From: Actinomycetota bacterium
GTDB lineage: Bacteria; Actinomycetota; Actinomycetes; Actinomycetales; Microbacteriaceae
Direction of reading: 5' to 3'
Assembly: GCA_020160915.1 (NCBI GenBank)
Contig: JAIUPK010000001.1
Span: 403,645-467,644 of the forward strand
DNA: 64,000 nucleotides
The notes under the pieces were generated by a model, which was given only the letters and a program-made list of their open reading frames with translations, made no database searches and was not told where the DNA came from. Position 1 is the stretch's first letter, and each line of letters begins with the position of its first letter. Made by a program: the position numbers and the translations under genes. Below are positions 8,672-17,284 of this stretch, piece after piece.

Positions 8672-9367
8672 ATGGAACTCGTACTCATCCCCGGCTTCTG
8701 GCTCGACGGCGACTCGTGGGGGCCGGTGACCGCCGACCTGCGCGCTGCGGGGCACGACGTGCATCCGCTCACACTGCCCGGCATGTCGTCGGGTGCGGAC
8801 CGCAGCGCGGTTACGCTGCGTGACCAGGTCGACGCGGTGATCGCCGTCGTCGATTCGCTGGCCGAGCAGGCGGTGCTTGTCGGGCACAGCGGCGGCGGGG
8901 CGATCGCCTGGGCTGTGGCGGATGCGCGACCCGACTCGATCGCGCGCGTCGTCTTCGTCGACAGCGGCCCCCTCGGCGATGGCAACGTCATCAACGACGA
9001 GCTACCGGTCGTCGACGGTGAGGTGCCCCTGCCCGAGTGGGACGTCTTCGAGCCCGAAGACCTTGTCGACATGGATGACGCGATCCGCGCCCACTTCCGC
9101 TCCATCGCGATCCCGGAGCCCGTGCACGTCACCAGCGACAAGCAGGTGCTGTCGGATCCCCGCCGCTACGAGGTGCCCGCCACAGTGATCTGCTGCGAGA
9201 TGCCGAGCGAGCTCATGCGCCAGTGGATTGCGGGCGGGCATCCGTTCGTCGCGGAGCTGGCGTCGGTGCGCGACTACGAACTCGTCGACCTGCCGACCGG
9301 GCACTGGCCGCAGTTCACCAAGCCCGCGGAACTCGCGGTGGCTATTCGGGCGGCTGTGGAGCGGTAG
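8672..9367 (+). CDS. Alpha/beta hydrolase
   Basis: A compact 231-residue alpha/beta hydrolase. The nucleophile elbow GHSGGG places Ser73 as nucleophile, a strand-end acid follows at VFVDSG (about residue 96), and the catalytic His211 lies in PTGHWPQF near the end. The short lid (about residues 110-150, acidic) fits small esterases or salicylate-esterase-like enzymes. I start at ATG 8672, which begins with the usual first beta strand (MELVLIPGFWLDG); an in-frame upstream extension is not hydrolase-like. The 3' end overlaps a small convergent gene by about 26 bp. The substrate is unknown. Confidence 0.87.
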   Translation: MELVLIPGFWLDGDSWGPVTADLRAAGHDVHPLTLPGMSSGADRSAVTLRDQVDAVIAVVDSLAEQAVLVGHSGGGAIAWAVADARPDSIARVVFVDSGPLGDGNVINDELPVVDGEVPLPEWDVFEPEDLVDMDDAIRAHFRSIAIPEPVHVTSDKQVLSDPRRYEVPATVICCEMPSELMRQWIAGGHPFVAELASVRDYELVDLPTGHWPQFTKPAELAVAIRAAVER

Positions 9368-9623
9368 GGCTGGCGCGCCACATGTCCAGCGCGACATCGA
9401 CTAGTTCGACGGGGTCGAGGTCGCTGACTGCGGACGCGTGCCAATCTTGAAACAGAATAATCCCGAGACCGACGCCGCTGTCACCGAACTGCCCGCGCTT
9501 CTCCAGAGATGGTTCTTCGGGATTGGCTTTGACTACCGCCAGACAGACGGAGCGACCTCTTTTCGCGCCGTGATTTGGGATGCCCATCGCTAGCGCTCGT
9601 AGCAGCCTGCACAGTTGCCTCAC
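9342..9623 (-). CDS. Small hypothetical protein, second gene of the tRNA-Leu islet
   Basis: About 93 residues. The GTG at 9623 overlaps the stop of the upstream gene by 4 bp (GTGA), which suggests translational coupling; a TTG 3 bp upstream is the alternative start. The sequence has a plausible alpha/beta flavour (SVCLAVVKANPEEPSLEKRG, VGLGIILFQDWHASAVSDLDPVELVDVALDMW). Its end overlaps the convergent hydrolase gene. Base composition is visibly less G+C-rich than the surroundings. I do not recognise the family. Its coupling to a HEPN-like gene makes a partner, antitoxin or immunity role conceivable, but nothing in the sequence proves it. Confidence 0.5.
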   Translation of the reverse strand: MRQLCRLLRALAMGIPNHGAKRGRSVCLAVVKANPEEPSLEKRGQFGDSGVGLGIILFQDWHASAVSDLDPVELVDVALDMWRASPTAPQPPE

Positions 9624-10693
9624 CAATGCGCGAATAGATCAGAGCATTGATCTGCAATTGAATTCAGCCGAGCGTCTACTTGGTCGAGCGGCTCGCCAAC
9701 CAGCGAGTCAGTCACTCCGAACATTTGCTTCTCTGGCGTGAGGTCCGGAGCCGCGCCGCGCACCAGGTAGTGCATAGATAAGTTCCGCAACCGACGGTAT
9801 GGCTCTTGCTTGAAGATGATCGCGGGGCCTGTGAGAAGGCTCTGTACCCGACCGGATTGCCGCCCGTGAACTGGGAATCGCTTCACGAGCTTGTCTAGTG
9901 AACGGACAATGTGAAACAGCGAGATCAATTTGGCGCGGAAGGCCGCCTCCCGGTGCTTGGACTCGGTCGCCTTGATGACTTGCGCGACTGTCCCGAGATC
10001 TCCTTCGAGAGTGAGTAGTGCCAGCTTCGAGGTGAGCGAGAACTCGCGCTCGTACCGCCGGCGGAAATAGCGCTCCGTTCGGCGGTCGGCCAACCTGAGG
10101 CGACCGAGGGGTGAGTAGTCGATCGTCATCGCTATCGTCGGGCTCTCGCCGGCTGCCGCGGCGAGCACCCTCAGGATGCCCCCTTGCTCGCGCGCGACAT
10201 CATGCAGCTGACGCCCCACCGTCTCGAACGGAGTTGACGCTGGCAAGCCTGATCGGTAGAGGATCGGGATGGTAGCTGCGATCAGCTGGCCCCGCGCCGA
10301 ATAGAGTCCTAGGTCAGACTCGAGCCACCGGGCGCCCCGGACTGCGTTGCCCATGAACTCTGAGCGGCTCGCTGCTCGATATGCCTCCAGCTCGTCTAGC
10401 AGTTCATCGAACGTGAACTTTGTGTCGTCCAGGAACTTGCCTGTGTGCCGCGCTCGAGCGATCACTTCGCTGTCAACAGCAGGCAACAACTTGGCCAAGG
10501 AGGGAAGGCCGGTCTCCGACGACCTGCATGCTCGTGACCCTTCGAAGCATATTCGCGCGCTATGTGGGAGCAGGCACATGGGCAGGACTCCGGAGACACC
10601 GGATTGTGCTTGGGAAGAGAGAAGAGCATCAGCGATCCAGCGGGCGTCCTGCGCGACCATTTGCCTCGAGAGCGTGACGGAGCTGGAAATCAC
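9620..10693 (-). CDS. Unrecognised protein with HEPN-like RX4H motif
   Basis: A 357-residue, mostly helical soluble protein without export signals. Near the C-terminus it has RRLRNLSMHYLVRG, so Arg303-Asn304 and His308 form an R-N-x3-H (RX4H) motif, the signature of HEPN RNase-like domains. Helices on both sides fit the small helical bundle in which this motif usually lies. The GTG start at 10693 has AAGGGAT about 8 nt upstream; an ATG 11 codons in (MVAQDARW) is an alternative. It lies directly downstream of tRNA-Leu on the same strand, in DNA of visibly lower G+C, and its stop overlaps the following small gene. HEPN proteins are common in defence and toxin systems. The assignment rests on one motif and needs profile comparison. 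Confidence 0.6.
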   Translation of the reverse strand: MISSSVTLSRQMVAQDARWIADALLSSQAQSGVSGVLPMCLLPHSARICFEGSRACRSSETGLPSLAKLLPAVDSEVIARARHTGKFLDDTKFTFDELLDELEAYRAASRSEFMGNAVRGARWLESDLGLYSARGQLIAATIPILYRSGLPASTPFETVGRQLHDVAREQGGILRVLAAAAGESPTIAMTIDYSPLGRLRLADRRTERYFRRRYEREFSLTSKLALLTLEGDLGTVAQVIKATESKHREAAFRAKLISLFHIVRSLDKLVKRFPVHGRQSGRVQSLLTGPAIIFKQEPYRRLRNLSMHYLVRGAAPDLTPEKQMFGVTDSLVGEPLDQVDARLNSIADQCSDLFAHW

Positions 10694-10797
10694 GAAGCAG
10701 ATCCCTTCGGCTCAACCGGCGCGGCGGGGCCCCGACGGTCCGAGGTGCTACACCGATGAACAGTTCGTCGCGCCGCCGTTGGCGACCCGTCGAGACG

Positions 10798-10871
10798 TGC
10801 CCCGGCAGGGACTCGAACCCTGACTCGGACGATTTTAAGTCGTCTGCCTCTGCCAATTGGGCTACCGGGGC
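10798..10871 (-). tRNA. tRNA-Leu(UAA) with a short variable loop
   Basis: On the minus strand the sequence folds as a complete cloverleaf of 74 nt. The acceptor arms are GCCCCGG/CCGGGGC with discriminator A. The anticodon stem is GACGA/TCGTC around the loop CTTAAAA (anticodon UAA), and the T arm is CAGGG-TTCGAGT-CCCTG. The CCA is not encoded. The variable loop has only 5 nt (CGAGT), whereas bacterial leucine tRNAs normally have a long variable arm. Confidence 0.92.
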
Positions 10872-10998
10872 GCGGCTCCAGTCTGGCACGCGGGTACGGC
10901 GGCACGCCGAACGTGAGATGACGCGAATGGTCAGTGCAGAGCATCCTGACCGTGCGTTTGAGTCATCTCGCGGCGCACAGCCGCAAGCGAAAGGCCGG

Positions 10999-12318
10999 TT
11001 ACGCCTTCGGACGCGCCGCGAACTCCTCGAAGGCCGCACGCGGGTGCGAACGCGCCTCGAGCGCGATCAGGTCGCGTCGGAACACGAAGTTCACGATGTC
11101 GTCGACGAACACGCGGATCTTGCGCTCCCACGTGGGGATCGCGAGGCCGTGGTAGCCGCGGTGCATTACCCAGGCGATGTAGCCCTTGATCGCGAACTTG
11201 CCGGACTGGAAGACACCGTGGTTGAGGCCGATACCTGCTACCGCACCCTGGTTCTTGTGGAAGTAGTCCTTGGGGTTCTCATCACGCAGCACCGCCACGA
11301 TGTTCTTCGCGAGGAGCTTGCCCTGACGCACGGCGTGCTGCGCGTTGGGAACACAGAATCCGTTGACCCCGTCACCAGAGAGGTCGGGAACGGCCGCGAC
11401 ATCCCCGGCACCCCACGCGTCCTCGACGACACCCTGGTCGTTGATGACACGCAGGTCGGCCTGCACGCGAAGGCGCTTGCGCTCCTCGACGGGCAGGTCG
11501 GTGTTGGCCAGCACGGGGCTGGCCATGACGCCGGCGGTCCAGACCACCAGGTCGGACTCGAAGGTCTCGCCCGTCGACAGTTCGAGCTTGCCGCCCACCG
11601 CTGACGTGAGCTGGGTGTCGAGGTGCACGGGAGCGCCACGCTGCTCGAGGTTCTTGATCACCCAGAGACTGGTCTTGAGCGACACCTCCGGCATGATGCG
11701 GCCCATCGCCTCGATGAGGTGGAAGTGCACGTCATCCGAGGTCAGGGTCGGGTACTGCGCGATGAGGGATGACGCGAAGCTGCGCATCTCGCCGTAGGTC
11801 TCCACCCCGGCGAACCCGCCGCCCACCACGACGAACGTCAGCAGACGGTCGCGCTCGGGACCGGCCGGCAGGGTGGACGCCCTCTCGAAGTTGGTGAGGA
11901 TGCGGTCGCGCACGGCGACAGCCTCCTCGATGTTCTTCATGCCGATGGCCTCGTCAGCGACACCCGGGATCGGGAACGTGCGGGTTACCGCACCCGCCGT
12001 GACGACGATGATGTCGTACGACTCCTCCCACGGCTCGCCCACGGGCGGCGTGATGGTCGCGGTCTTCGTGGCGTGGTTGATCGCGCTGACCTTCGCCGCG
12101 ATCACCCGGGTCTTCTTCAGGTGCCGACGCAGAGAGACCACGGCGTGGCGCGGCTCGATGCCACCGGCCGCGACCTCGGGCAGGAACGGCTGGTACGTCA
12201 TGTACGGCAACGGCTCGACGACGGTGACACTGGCCTCGCCGCGGGCGAGCCACTTCTCCAGTTTGCGAGCGGTGTAGAAGCCGGCGTAACCGCCGCCGAC
12301 GATCAAAATCTTGGGCAC
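10999..12318 (-). CDS. ndh: Type II NADH dehydrogenase (NDH-2)
   Basis: A 439-residue flavoprotein with two Rossmann motifs: VGGGYAGF (about residues 7-14) for FAD and VVVGGGFAGVE (about 168-178) for NADH. The GAGDVAAVPD motif binds the flavin ribityl chain. The C-terminal segment (GYIAWVMHRGYHGLAIPTWERKIRVFVDDIVNFVFRRDL) is the amphipathic membrane-associating tail typical of respiratory NDH-2. It transfers electrons from NADH to menaquinone without pumping protons. The start is GTG 12318 with AGGAGACC just upstream. It stands alone between tRNA-Leu and the subtilase gene. Confidence 0.92.
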   Translation of the reverse strand: MPKILIVGGGYAGFYTARKLEKWLARGEASVTVVEPLPYMTYQPFLPEVAAGGIEPRHAVVSLRRHLKKTRVIAAKVSAINHATKTATITPPVGEPWEESYDIIVVTAGAVTRTFPIPGVADEAIGMKNIEEAVAVRDRILTNFERASTLPAGPERDRLLTFVVVGGGFAGVETYGEMRSFASSLIAQYPTLTSDDVHFHLIEAMGRIMPEVSLKTSLWVIKNLEQRGAPVHLDTQLTSAVGGKLELSTGETFESDLVVWTAGVMASPVLANTDLPVEERKRLRVQADLRVINDQGVVEDAWGAGDVAAVPDLSGDGVNGFCVPNAQHAVRQGKLLAKNIVAVLRDENPKDYFHKNQGAVAGIGLNHGVFQSGKFAIKGYIAWVMHRGYHGLAIPTWERKIRVFVDDIVNFVFRRDLIALEARSHPRAAFEEFAARPKA

Positions 12319-12354
12319 GAGTGGTGGTCTCCTAATGGAAAGTTCGCCCCCAAT

Positions 12355-13590
12355 CTACAGGGTGCGGCGGGTGCCCCTGAAACGCCGGACCGCCGCCACC
12401 ACGACGCCGACCGCCAACGCGAGGAACACGGCGAGCACGGCCAGCGGAATGCCGACGTTACGCAGCTGATTCACCGTCGGCAGGATGGTGCCGAGCGGGT
12501 TCTGCGGCCCCGCCGCGACGGGTGAGGGTGAGGGGCTGGGAACGAAGGTCGGCAGCGGGCTGGGGGTCGATTCCGCCCGACGGTAGAGCTTGATCCACTC
12601 GGCCAGATCGCCCATCGGATTGGCATCGACCGCCGGAACCGTCGCGTTCACCGCCGCCTCGGCGTCGAGCAGACCGAAGCCGTAGATGGGGTCGGGCCCC
12701 GGTGCTCCCTCGTCGCGCGCGGTGGCGACGACGCGGTTGATGACGTTCGCGGCATCCAGCTCGGGGTGTGCAGCGCGCACGAGAGCGACGACACCCGCGA
12801 CGATCGGGGTGGCGCCACTCGTGCCGTTCCAGATCACGTGACCGCCGCCGGGCACGACCCCGACGAGGTTCTCGCTCGGTGCTGCCACGGCGATCGTGAT
12901 GCCCTGAGACGATGCGTCGAAGCTCGCCTCGCCGTTGGCGTCGACGCCTGCGACGGTCAGCACGCCGGGCATGGTGGCGGGGGCCCCGACCTGCGTCGTG
13001 CCGCTGCCGCGGTTGCCTGCGGCCGCCACGACGACCACGTCGTGCTCTTGGGCGTAGAGGAACGCGTCATCCCAGCTGACCGGCCAGTCGAGGGTGTTGC
13101 GGGTCAGCGACATGTTGATCACGTCGGCGCCGTGATCGACGGCCCAGCGCACGGCCTGCGCGATCTGGTCGTCGGAGCTGAGCGTGCCCTCCCCGAATCC
13201 GATCGAGATGGCCAGCACGACCGACTCAGGCGCCGAACCGATCACGCCGTTGTTGCCGCCCGATCCGCGACCCGCTGCGAGGCCCGCGACCATCGTTCCG
13301 TGCTCGCTGCCGACCGACCCGACCGGAGTCTGCCCGTCTGGTGCGCCGATGCCTGAAAAGTCAGTTCCGCCCGCGACGACACCCTGCAGTTCGGCCACGT
13401 TGCCGTCGACACCGGTGTCGATGATCGCGATGGTCACGCCGCGACCCTTGCTCGTGTCCCACGCGTTCCTGATGCCGTAGTCGTCGAGCCAGTACTCGCC
13501 GTTGCGCACGCCATCAGCGTTCGCCGCGGCGCCACCCACCAGAGTGGATGCCACGACCGCAAGCACCACGGCGGCAGCGAGCCTGCGCAT
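12355..13590 (-). CDS. Mycosin-like membrane-anchored subtilisin protease (S8)
   Basis: A 411-residue exported serine protease. It has a signal peptide (1 to about 25, ending AANA), an S8 domain with Asp58 (IAIIDTGVDG), His97 (GSEHGTMVAG) and Ser258 (NGTSGATPIVAG), and the oxyanion Asn193 in AAGNRG. A Pro/Ser-rich linker (TPSPLPTFVPSPSPSP) follows, then a C-terminal membrane helix (about 378-402) and a basic tail. This layout matches mycosins of type VII secretion systems, but no other ESX gene is in the window. The ATG at 13590 overlaps the DUF501 stop by 4 bp and directly precedes the signal peptide; a longer upstream reading lies in another gene's frame. The substrate is unknown. Confidence 0.88.
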   Translation of the reverse strand: MRRLAAAVVLAVVASTLVGGAAANADGVRNGEYWLDDYGIRNAWDTSKGRGVTIAIIDTGVDGNVAELQGVVAGGTDFSGIGAPDGQTPVGSVGSEHGTMVAGLAAGRGSGGNNGVIGSAPESVVLAISIGFGEGTLSSDDQIAQAVRWAVDHGADVINMSLTRNTLDWPVSWDDAFLYAQEHDVVVVAAAGNRGSGTTQVGAPATMPGVLTVAGVDANGEASFDASSQGITIAVAAPSENLVGVVPGGGHVIWNGTSGATPIVAGVVALVRAAHPELDAANVINRVVATARDEGAPGPDPIYGFGLLDAEAAVNATVPAVDANPMGDLAEWIKLYRRAESTPSPLPTFVPSPSPSPVAAGPQNPLGTILPTVNQLRNVGIPLAVLAVFLALAVGVVVAAVRRFRGTRRTL

Positions 13591-14123
13591 CACGACGCCT
13601 CCGCGCTCGTCGACACCGTCGACACCTCGGGAACGCACTCGCAGACCAGCGGACTCCACGCCGAGCGCTCGAGAGCCAGGTCGCCGATCGGGTTCACGCC
13701 GGGACCGGCGGCCAACGCGTGCCCGACGAGGGCGTGGAGGCACTTCACCCGATCGGGCATCCCCCCGGCCGAGATGCCCGCGATCTCATCGACGACGGCG
13801 ATGCTCTCCCGGTCGGCGATGTACTGCTCGTGCGCGGCGCGGTACTGCTCGGCGACCTCGCCGACCAGCAGGGCTGCAAATCCGGGCATCTGGCCCTCGG
13901 CCTCAAGGGTGGAGACGGCGGCGGTGGCCGCGGGGTGCGTCAGGTAGTAGAAGGTGGGGAAGGGCGTGCCATCCGAGAGCCTGGGGCGGGTCGACACGAC
14001 CGTGGGTGCACCGCACACGCACCGCGCGGCGATACCCACGACGTCGCGAGCCGGGCGACCGAGCTGCCGGGAGACGGTTGCGATGTCCTCGGGGCTGGGT
14101 GCGTCGAACGGTGGGCGGGTCAC
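13590..14123 (-). CDS. DUF501 family protein
   Basis: A 177-residue soluble protein with the conserved features of DUF501: a CVCG cysteine pair near residue 36, FPTFYYLTHP in the middle, and RVKCLHALVGHALAAGPGVNP in the second half, with Cys and His residues that could bind metal or form an active site. This family is nearly always encoded next to ftsB/divIC and eno in actinobacteria, exactly as here. The GTG start overlaps the ftsB stop by 4 bp (GTGA). The biochemical role is not known. The tail after residue 155 (VCECVPEVSTVSTSAEAS) is variable. Confidence 0.9.
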   Translation of the reverse strand: MTRPPFDAPSPEDIATVSRQLGRPARDVVGIAARCVCGAPTVVSTRPRLSDGTPFPTFYYLTHPAATAAVSTLEAEGQMPGFAALLVGEVAEQYRAAHEQYIADRESIAVVDEIAGISAGGMPDRVKCLHALVGHALAAGPGVNPIGDLALERSAWSPLVCECVPEVSTVSTSAEAS

Positions 14124-14626
14124 TGGGCGCCCTGAACGTCGGGGCCCACGAGATCGGCGGGCGGGGCATCCGTGAGGCCAGCGGTGTAGACCGACGAGAG
14201 CAGCGTCTTCAGCCAGTCAACCCGGGTGGCCTGGATCTGGTCGCTGATGGGCTGGCCGTCCGGGGTGGCGGATGCCGCGGCATCCCCCACGACGAGGTAG
14301 CTCACGTCACCCGGGAAGACGTAGAACAACCGCTCCCGTGCCTGCGACTCGATGTAGGCGGGATCGCTCCACCTCGCCACGTCCTTGGTGAGCTCATCGA
14401 CGCTGCCCTGAGCGTCGGCGACCTGCTGCTGCAGCTGGGCGATCTGCTGGCGCTGCTCGATGAAGATGCGCAGATTGGGGGCCAGCACGATCACCGCGAG
14501 GATGACCAGCATGAGCATCAGCACGGTGAAACCCGAGAAGCGGATCGTGCGCAGCCAGTGCTCGGGCGCGCTCTCCTCGCGATCGAGGGTGACGGGAACC
14601 CGGCGGGTTCCGTCGCGCGTAGCCAT
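14120..14626 (-). CDS. ftsB: FtsB/DivIC-like septum formation initiator
   Basis: About 168 residues: a short cytoplasmic N-terminus, one membrane helix (about 31-52, FTVLMLMLVILAVIVLAP), then a coiled coil (IEQRQQIAQLQQQVADAQGSVDELTKDV). The family-typical sequence YIESQARERLFYVFPGDVSYLVV follows. Such proteins link divisome components at the septum. The start is ATG 14626; the open frame reaches upstream into the palindrome after eno, which is unlikely to be coding. It is followed by DUF501 with a 4-bp overlap, and the eno-ftsB-DUF501 order is a conserved actinobacterial arrangement. The C-terminal 45 residues beyond the domain are variable. Confidence 0.9.
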   Translation of the reverse strand: MATRDGTRRVPVTLDREESAPEHWLRTIRFSGFTVLMLMLVILAVIVLAPNLRIFIEQRQQIAQLQQQVADAQGSVDELTKDVARWSDPAYIESQARERLFYVFPGDVSYLVVGDAAASATPDGQPISDQIQATRVDWLKTLLSSVYTAGLTDAPPADLVGPDVQGAQ

Positions 14627-14641
14627 GGGTTCGATGTTAAC

Positions 14642-14683
14642 CGCTGATCGAGCTTGTCGAGATCTCGACAAGCTCGATCAGCG
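14642..14683. terminator. 42-bp perfect palindrome after eno (family B head-to-head pair)
   Basis: The left half is CGCTGATCGAGCTTGTCGAG followed by A, and the right half is its exact reverse complement, so 21 base pairs can form without a mismatch. It begins 5 bp after the eno stop codon and ends 15 bp before the ftsB start. It is made of two overlapping copies of the GATCGAGCTTGTCGAGATC variant of the family B repeat. No U-rich tract follows, so a termination or processing role is likely but not certain. Confidence 0.7.
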
Positions 14684-14688
14684 AATGA

Positions 14689-16011
<1,323 letters not shown>

Positions 16012-16770
16012 CTAAATACTAGCGCCGAGCCCCTCGGCCACCTCGCGCCGGTCGAGCCACCCACGCAACGAACTGTTGAACAGTTCGACGTTCTCGATGT
16101 TCCACTGGTGATGCATCCCCGGCGCGATCGCTGTCATGACGCCCGGGATGCCTCGGCGCACCGCCGCCAGCGAGGCGTCAGTGATAGCGCTCGAATCCTT
16201 CTCGCCGGCAACCACGAGGGTGGGAACGGTGATGGCCGCCAGGACTGCGGCAGGCACCCCACGACTGACCTCGTTGTAGATGCTGACGGCGGTTTCGCGT
16301 CGGATTCCGAGCCCGGTCGACACGAACAGCTCGGCATCTTCCCCCGTCAGTCCGTAGCTGCGCGCGAGTGTCGTCCAGAAACCGCGCTGGTTCCAGAACG
16401 CCAGCAGCACTCGCGCGGCGATCATGTCGCGGCGCAGCGGTGGCGCGACCTGGGCGCTGGCGAGAAACAGGCTGGAGACCTGCTCCGGATGCCTCGCCGC
16501 AAGGTCGAGCGCAACACTCGACCCGAGCGACAGCCCCACCACGTGAGCCGGCCCGCCGGTCGTCGCGATCAGCTCGGCCACCGCGTCTGCGGTTGCGGCG
16601 ATCGAGACCCAGGGCTCGTCATTGCTCGCCCCAAAGCCCGGGTAGTCGGGCACCAGCACGTGGTGGTCGGCGAAAGCCGGCACCTGCTGGCCCCACATCC
16701 ACCCGGCGACGTTGCCGCCGTGCAGGAAGACGAGCGTGGAACCCGGTCCGTCGAATTCGAGATGGTTCAT
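16012..16770 (-). CDS. Alpha/beta hydrolase in a marR operon
   Basis: A 252-residue alpha/beta hydrolase. The oxyanion-strand sequence FLHGGNVAGWMW precedes the nucleophile elbow GLSLGSS (Ser about residue 99). A helical cap follows, then the acid in VVAGEKDS (about residue 195) and the catalytic His in GMHHQWN (about 224). The ATG overlaps the upstream marR stop by 4 bp, so the two form an operon. The family includes esterases and C-C hydrolases acting on small aromatic or lipid substrates. The linked MarR regulator suggests it is induced by a small phenolic or similar compound. The substrate is not known. Confidence 0.87.
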   Translation of the reverse strand: MNHLEFDGPGSTLVFLHGGNVAGWMWGQQVPAFADHHVLVPDYPGFGASNDEPWVSIAATADAVAELIATTGGPAHVVGLSLGSSVALDLAARHPEQVSSLFLASAQVAPPLRRDMIAARVLLAFWNQRGFWTTLARSYGLTGEDAELFVSTGLGIRRETAVSIYNEVSRGVPAAVLAAITVPTLVVAGEKDSSAITDASLAAVRRGIPGVMTAIAPGMHHQWNIENVELFNSSLRGWLDRREVAEGLGASI

Positions 16771-17204
16771 GAGAGTGCCTCCTCGGCGTTGGAGATGATT
16801 CGGTCAAGTTGGGCGACCAGCGCGGGCTCGTCGACGCCCGCGTCGAGGCCGCTCTGGTGCTGTTCGAGCCCACGCCACGCGCTCTCGACGAGCGCCGCGC
16901 CTGGCGTGGTGAGGCGCACGATGTTCGCCCGCGAGTCGGCAGGATCGGGGGTGACCTCGAGCAGCCCGCTCTCGACCAGCCCCGACACCCGCTGGGTGAC
17001 GCTCGCACGCGACACGTCGAGGTTGCGGGCGATGGCCTGCTGGCTGGGCTCCCCCAGCACGCGAACCATGAGTAGAACGAGGAACGGCGCGTAGTGGATT
17101 CCGTGCTCGCGGGTGAGGTAGTCGTCGGCGATGCGGTCGATGAGCACGGTCGCGCGATGGAGCTTGAACGCAGTGCTCGAGGTGATATCGGGTGTGGTCG
17201 TCAT
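16767..17204 (-). CDS. MarR family regulator
   Basis: A 145-residue winged-helix regulator. The recognition-helix region reads PSQQAIARNLDVSRASVTQRVSGLVESGLLEVTPDPADSR, the classical MarR pattern, flanked by dimerisation helices. Its start codon directly adjoins a perfect 8-4-8 palindrome (17205-17224), so autorepression is very likely. It is coupled to the following hydrolase gene by a 4-bp overlap. There are few or no leader bases between the probable transcription start and the ATG, so translation may be leaderless. Confidence 0.9.
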   Translation of the reverse strand: MTTTPDITSSTAFKLHRATVLIDRIADDYLTREHGIHYAPFLVLLMVRVLGEPSQQAIARNLDVSRASVTQRVSGLVESGLLEVTPDPADSRANIVRLTTPGAALVESAWRGLEQHQSGLDAGVDEPALVAQLDRIISNAEEALS

Positions 17205-17224
17205 ATTGTTAATAGGTTAACAAT
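17205..17224. promoter_or_regulatory. Probable MarR operator overlapping the promoter
   Basis: The perfect dyad ATTGTTAA-TAGG-TTAACAAT lies immediately next to the marR ATG. On the minus strand a -35 TTGACG is followed 17 bp later by TAACCT inside the dyad. A bound repressor would therefore cover the -10 region, the transcription start and the start codon. It stands out as A+T-rich in a G+C-rich region. Confidence 0.75.
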
Positions 17225-17243
17225 AATGTTCGAGGGCGTCAAT

Positions 17244-17262
17244 GATCTCGACGAGCTCGATC
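17244..17262. repeat. Family B repeat, single degenerate copy
   Basis: GATCTCGACGAGCTCGATC is the reverse-orientation variant of the 19-bp family B core. It lies between the hisS stop and the marR promoter, in a gap of about 60 bp that also contains further CTCGATCA sequence. Confidence 0.55.
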
Positions 17263-17284
17263 ACCGCGCGCGCTCGATCAACGA

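Noticed and set aside
9342-10871. Integrated element with tRNA-Leu attachment repeats
   Set aside because: I looked for a copy of the tRNA 3' end near the left boundary of the islet and found none; no integrase gene is present. The islet is kept only as a compositional observation.
12355-13590. Type VII secretion locus
   Set aside because: Only a mycosin-like protease is present; no EccB-E, WXG100 or PE/PPE-like genes are in the window.
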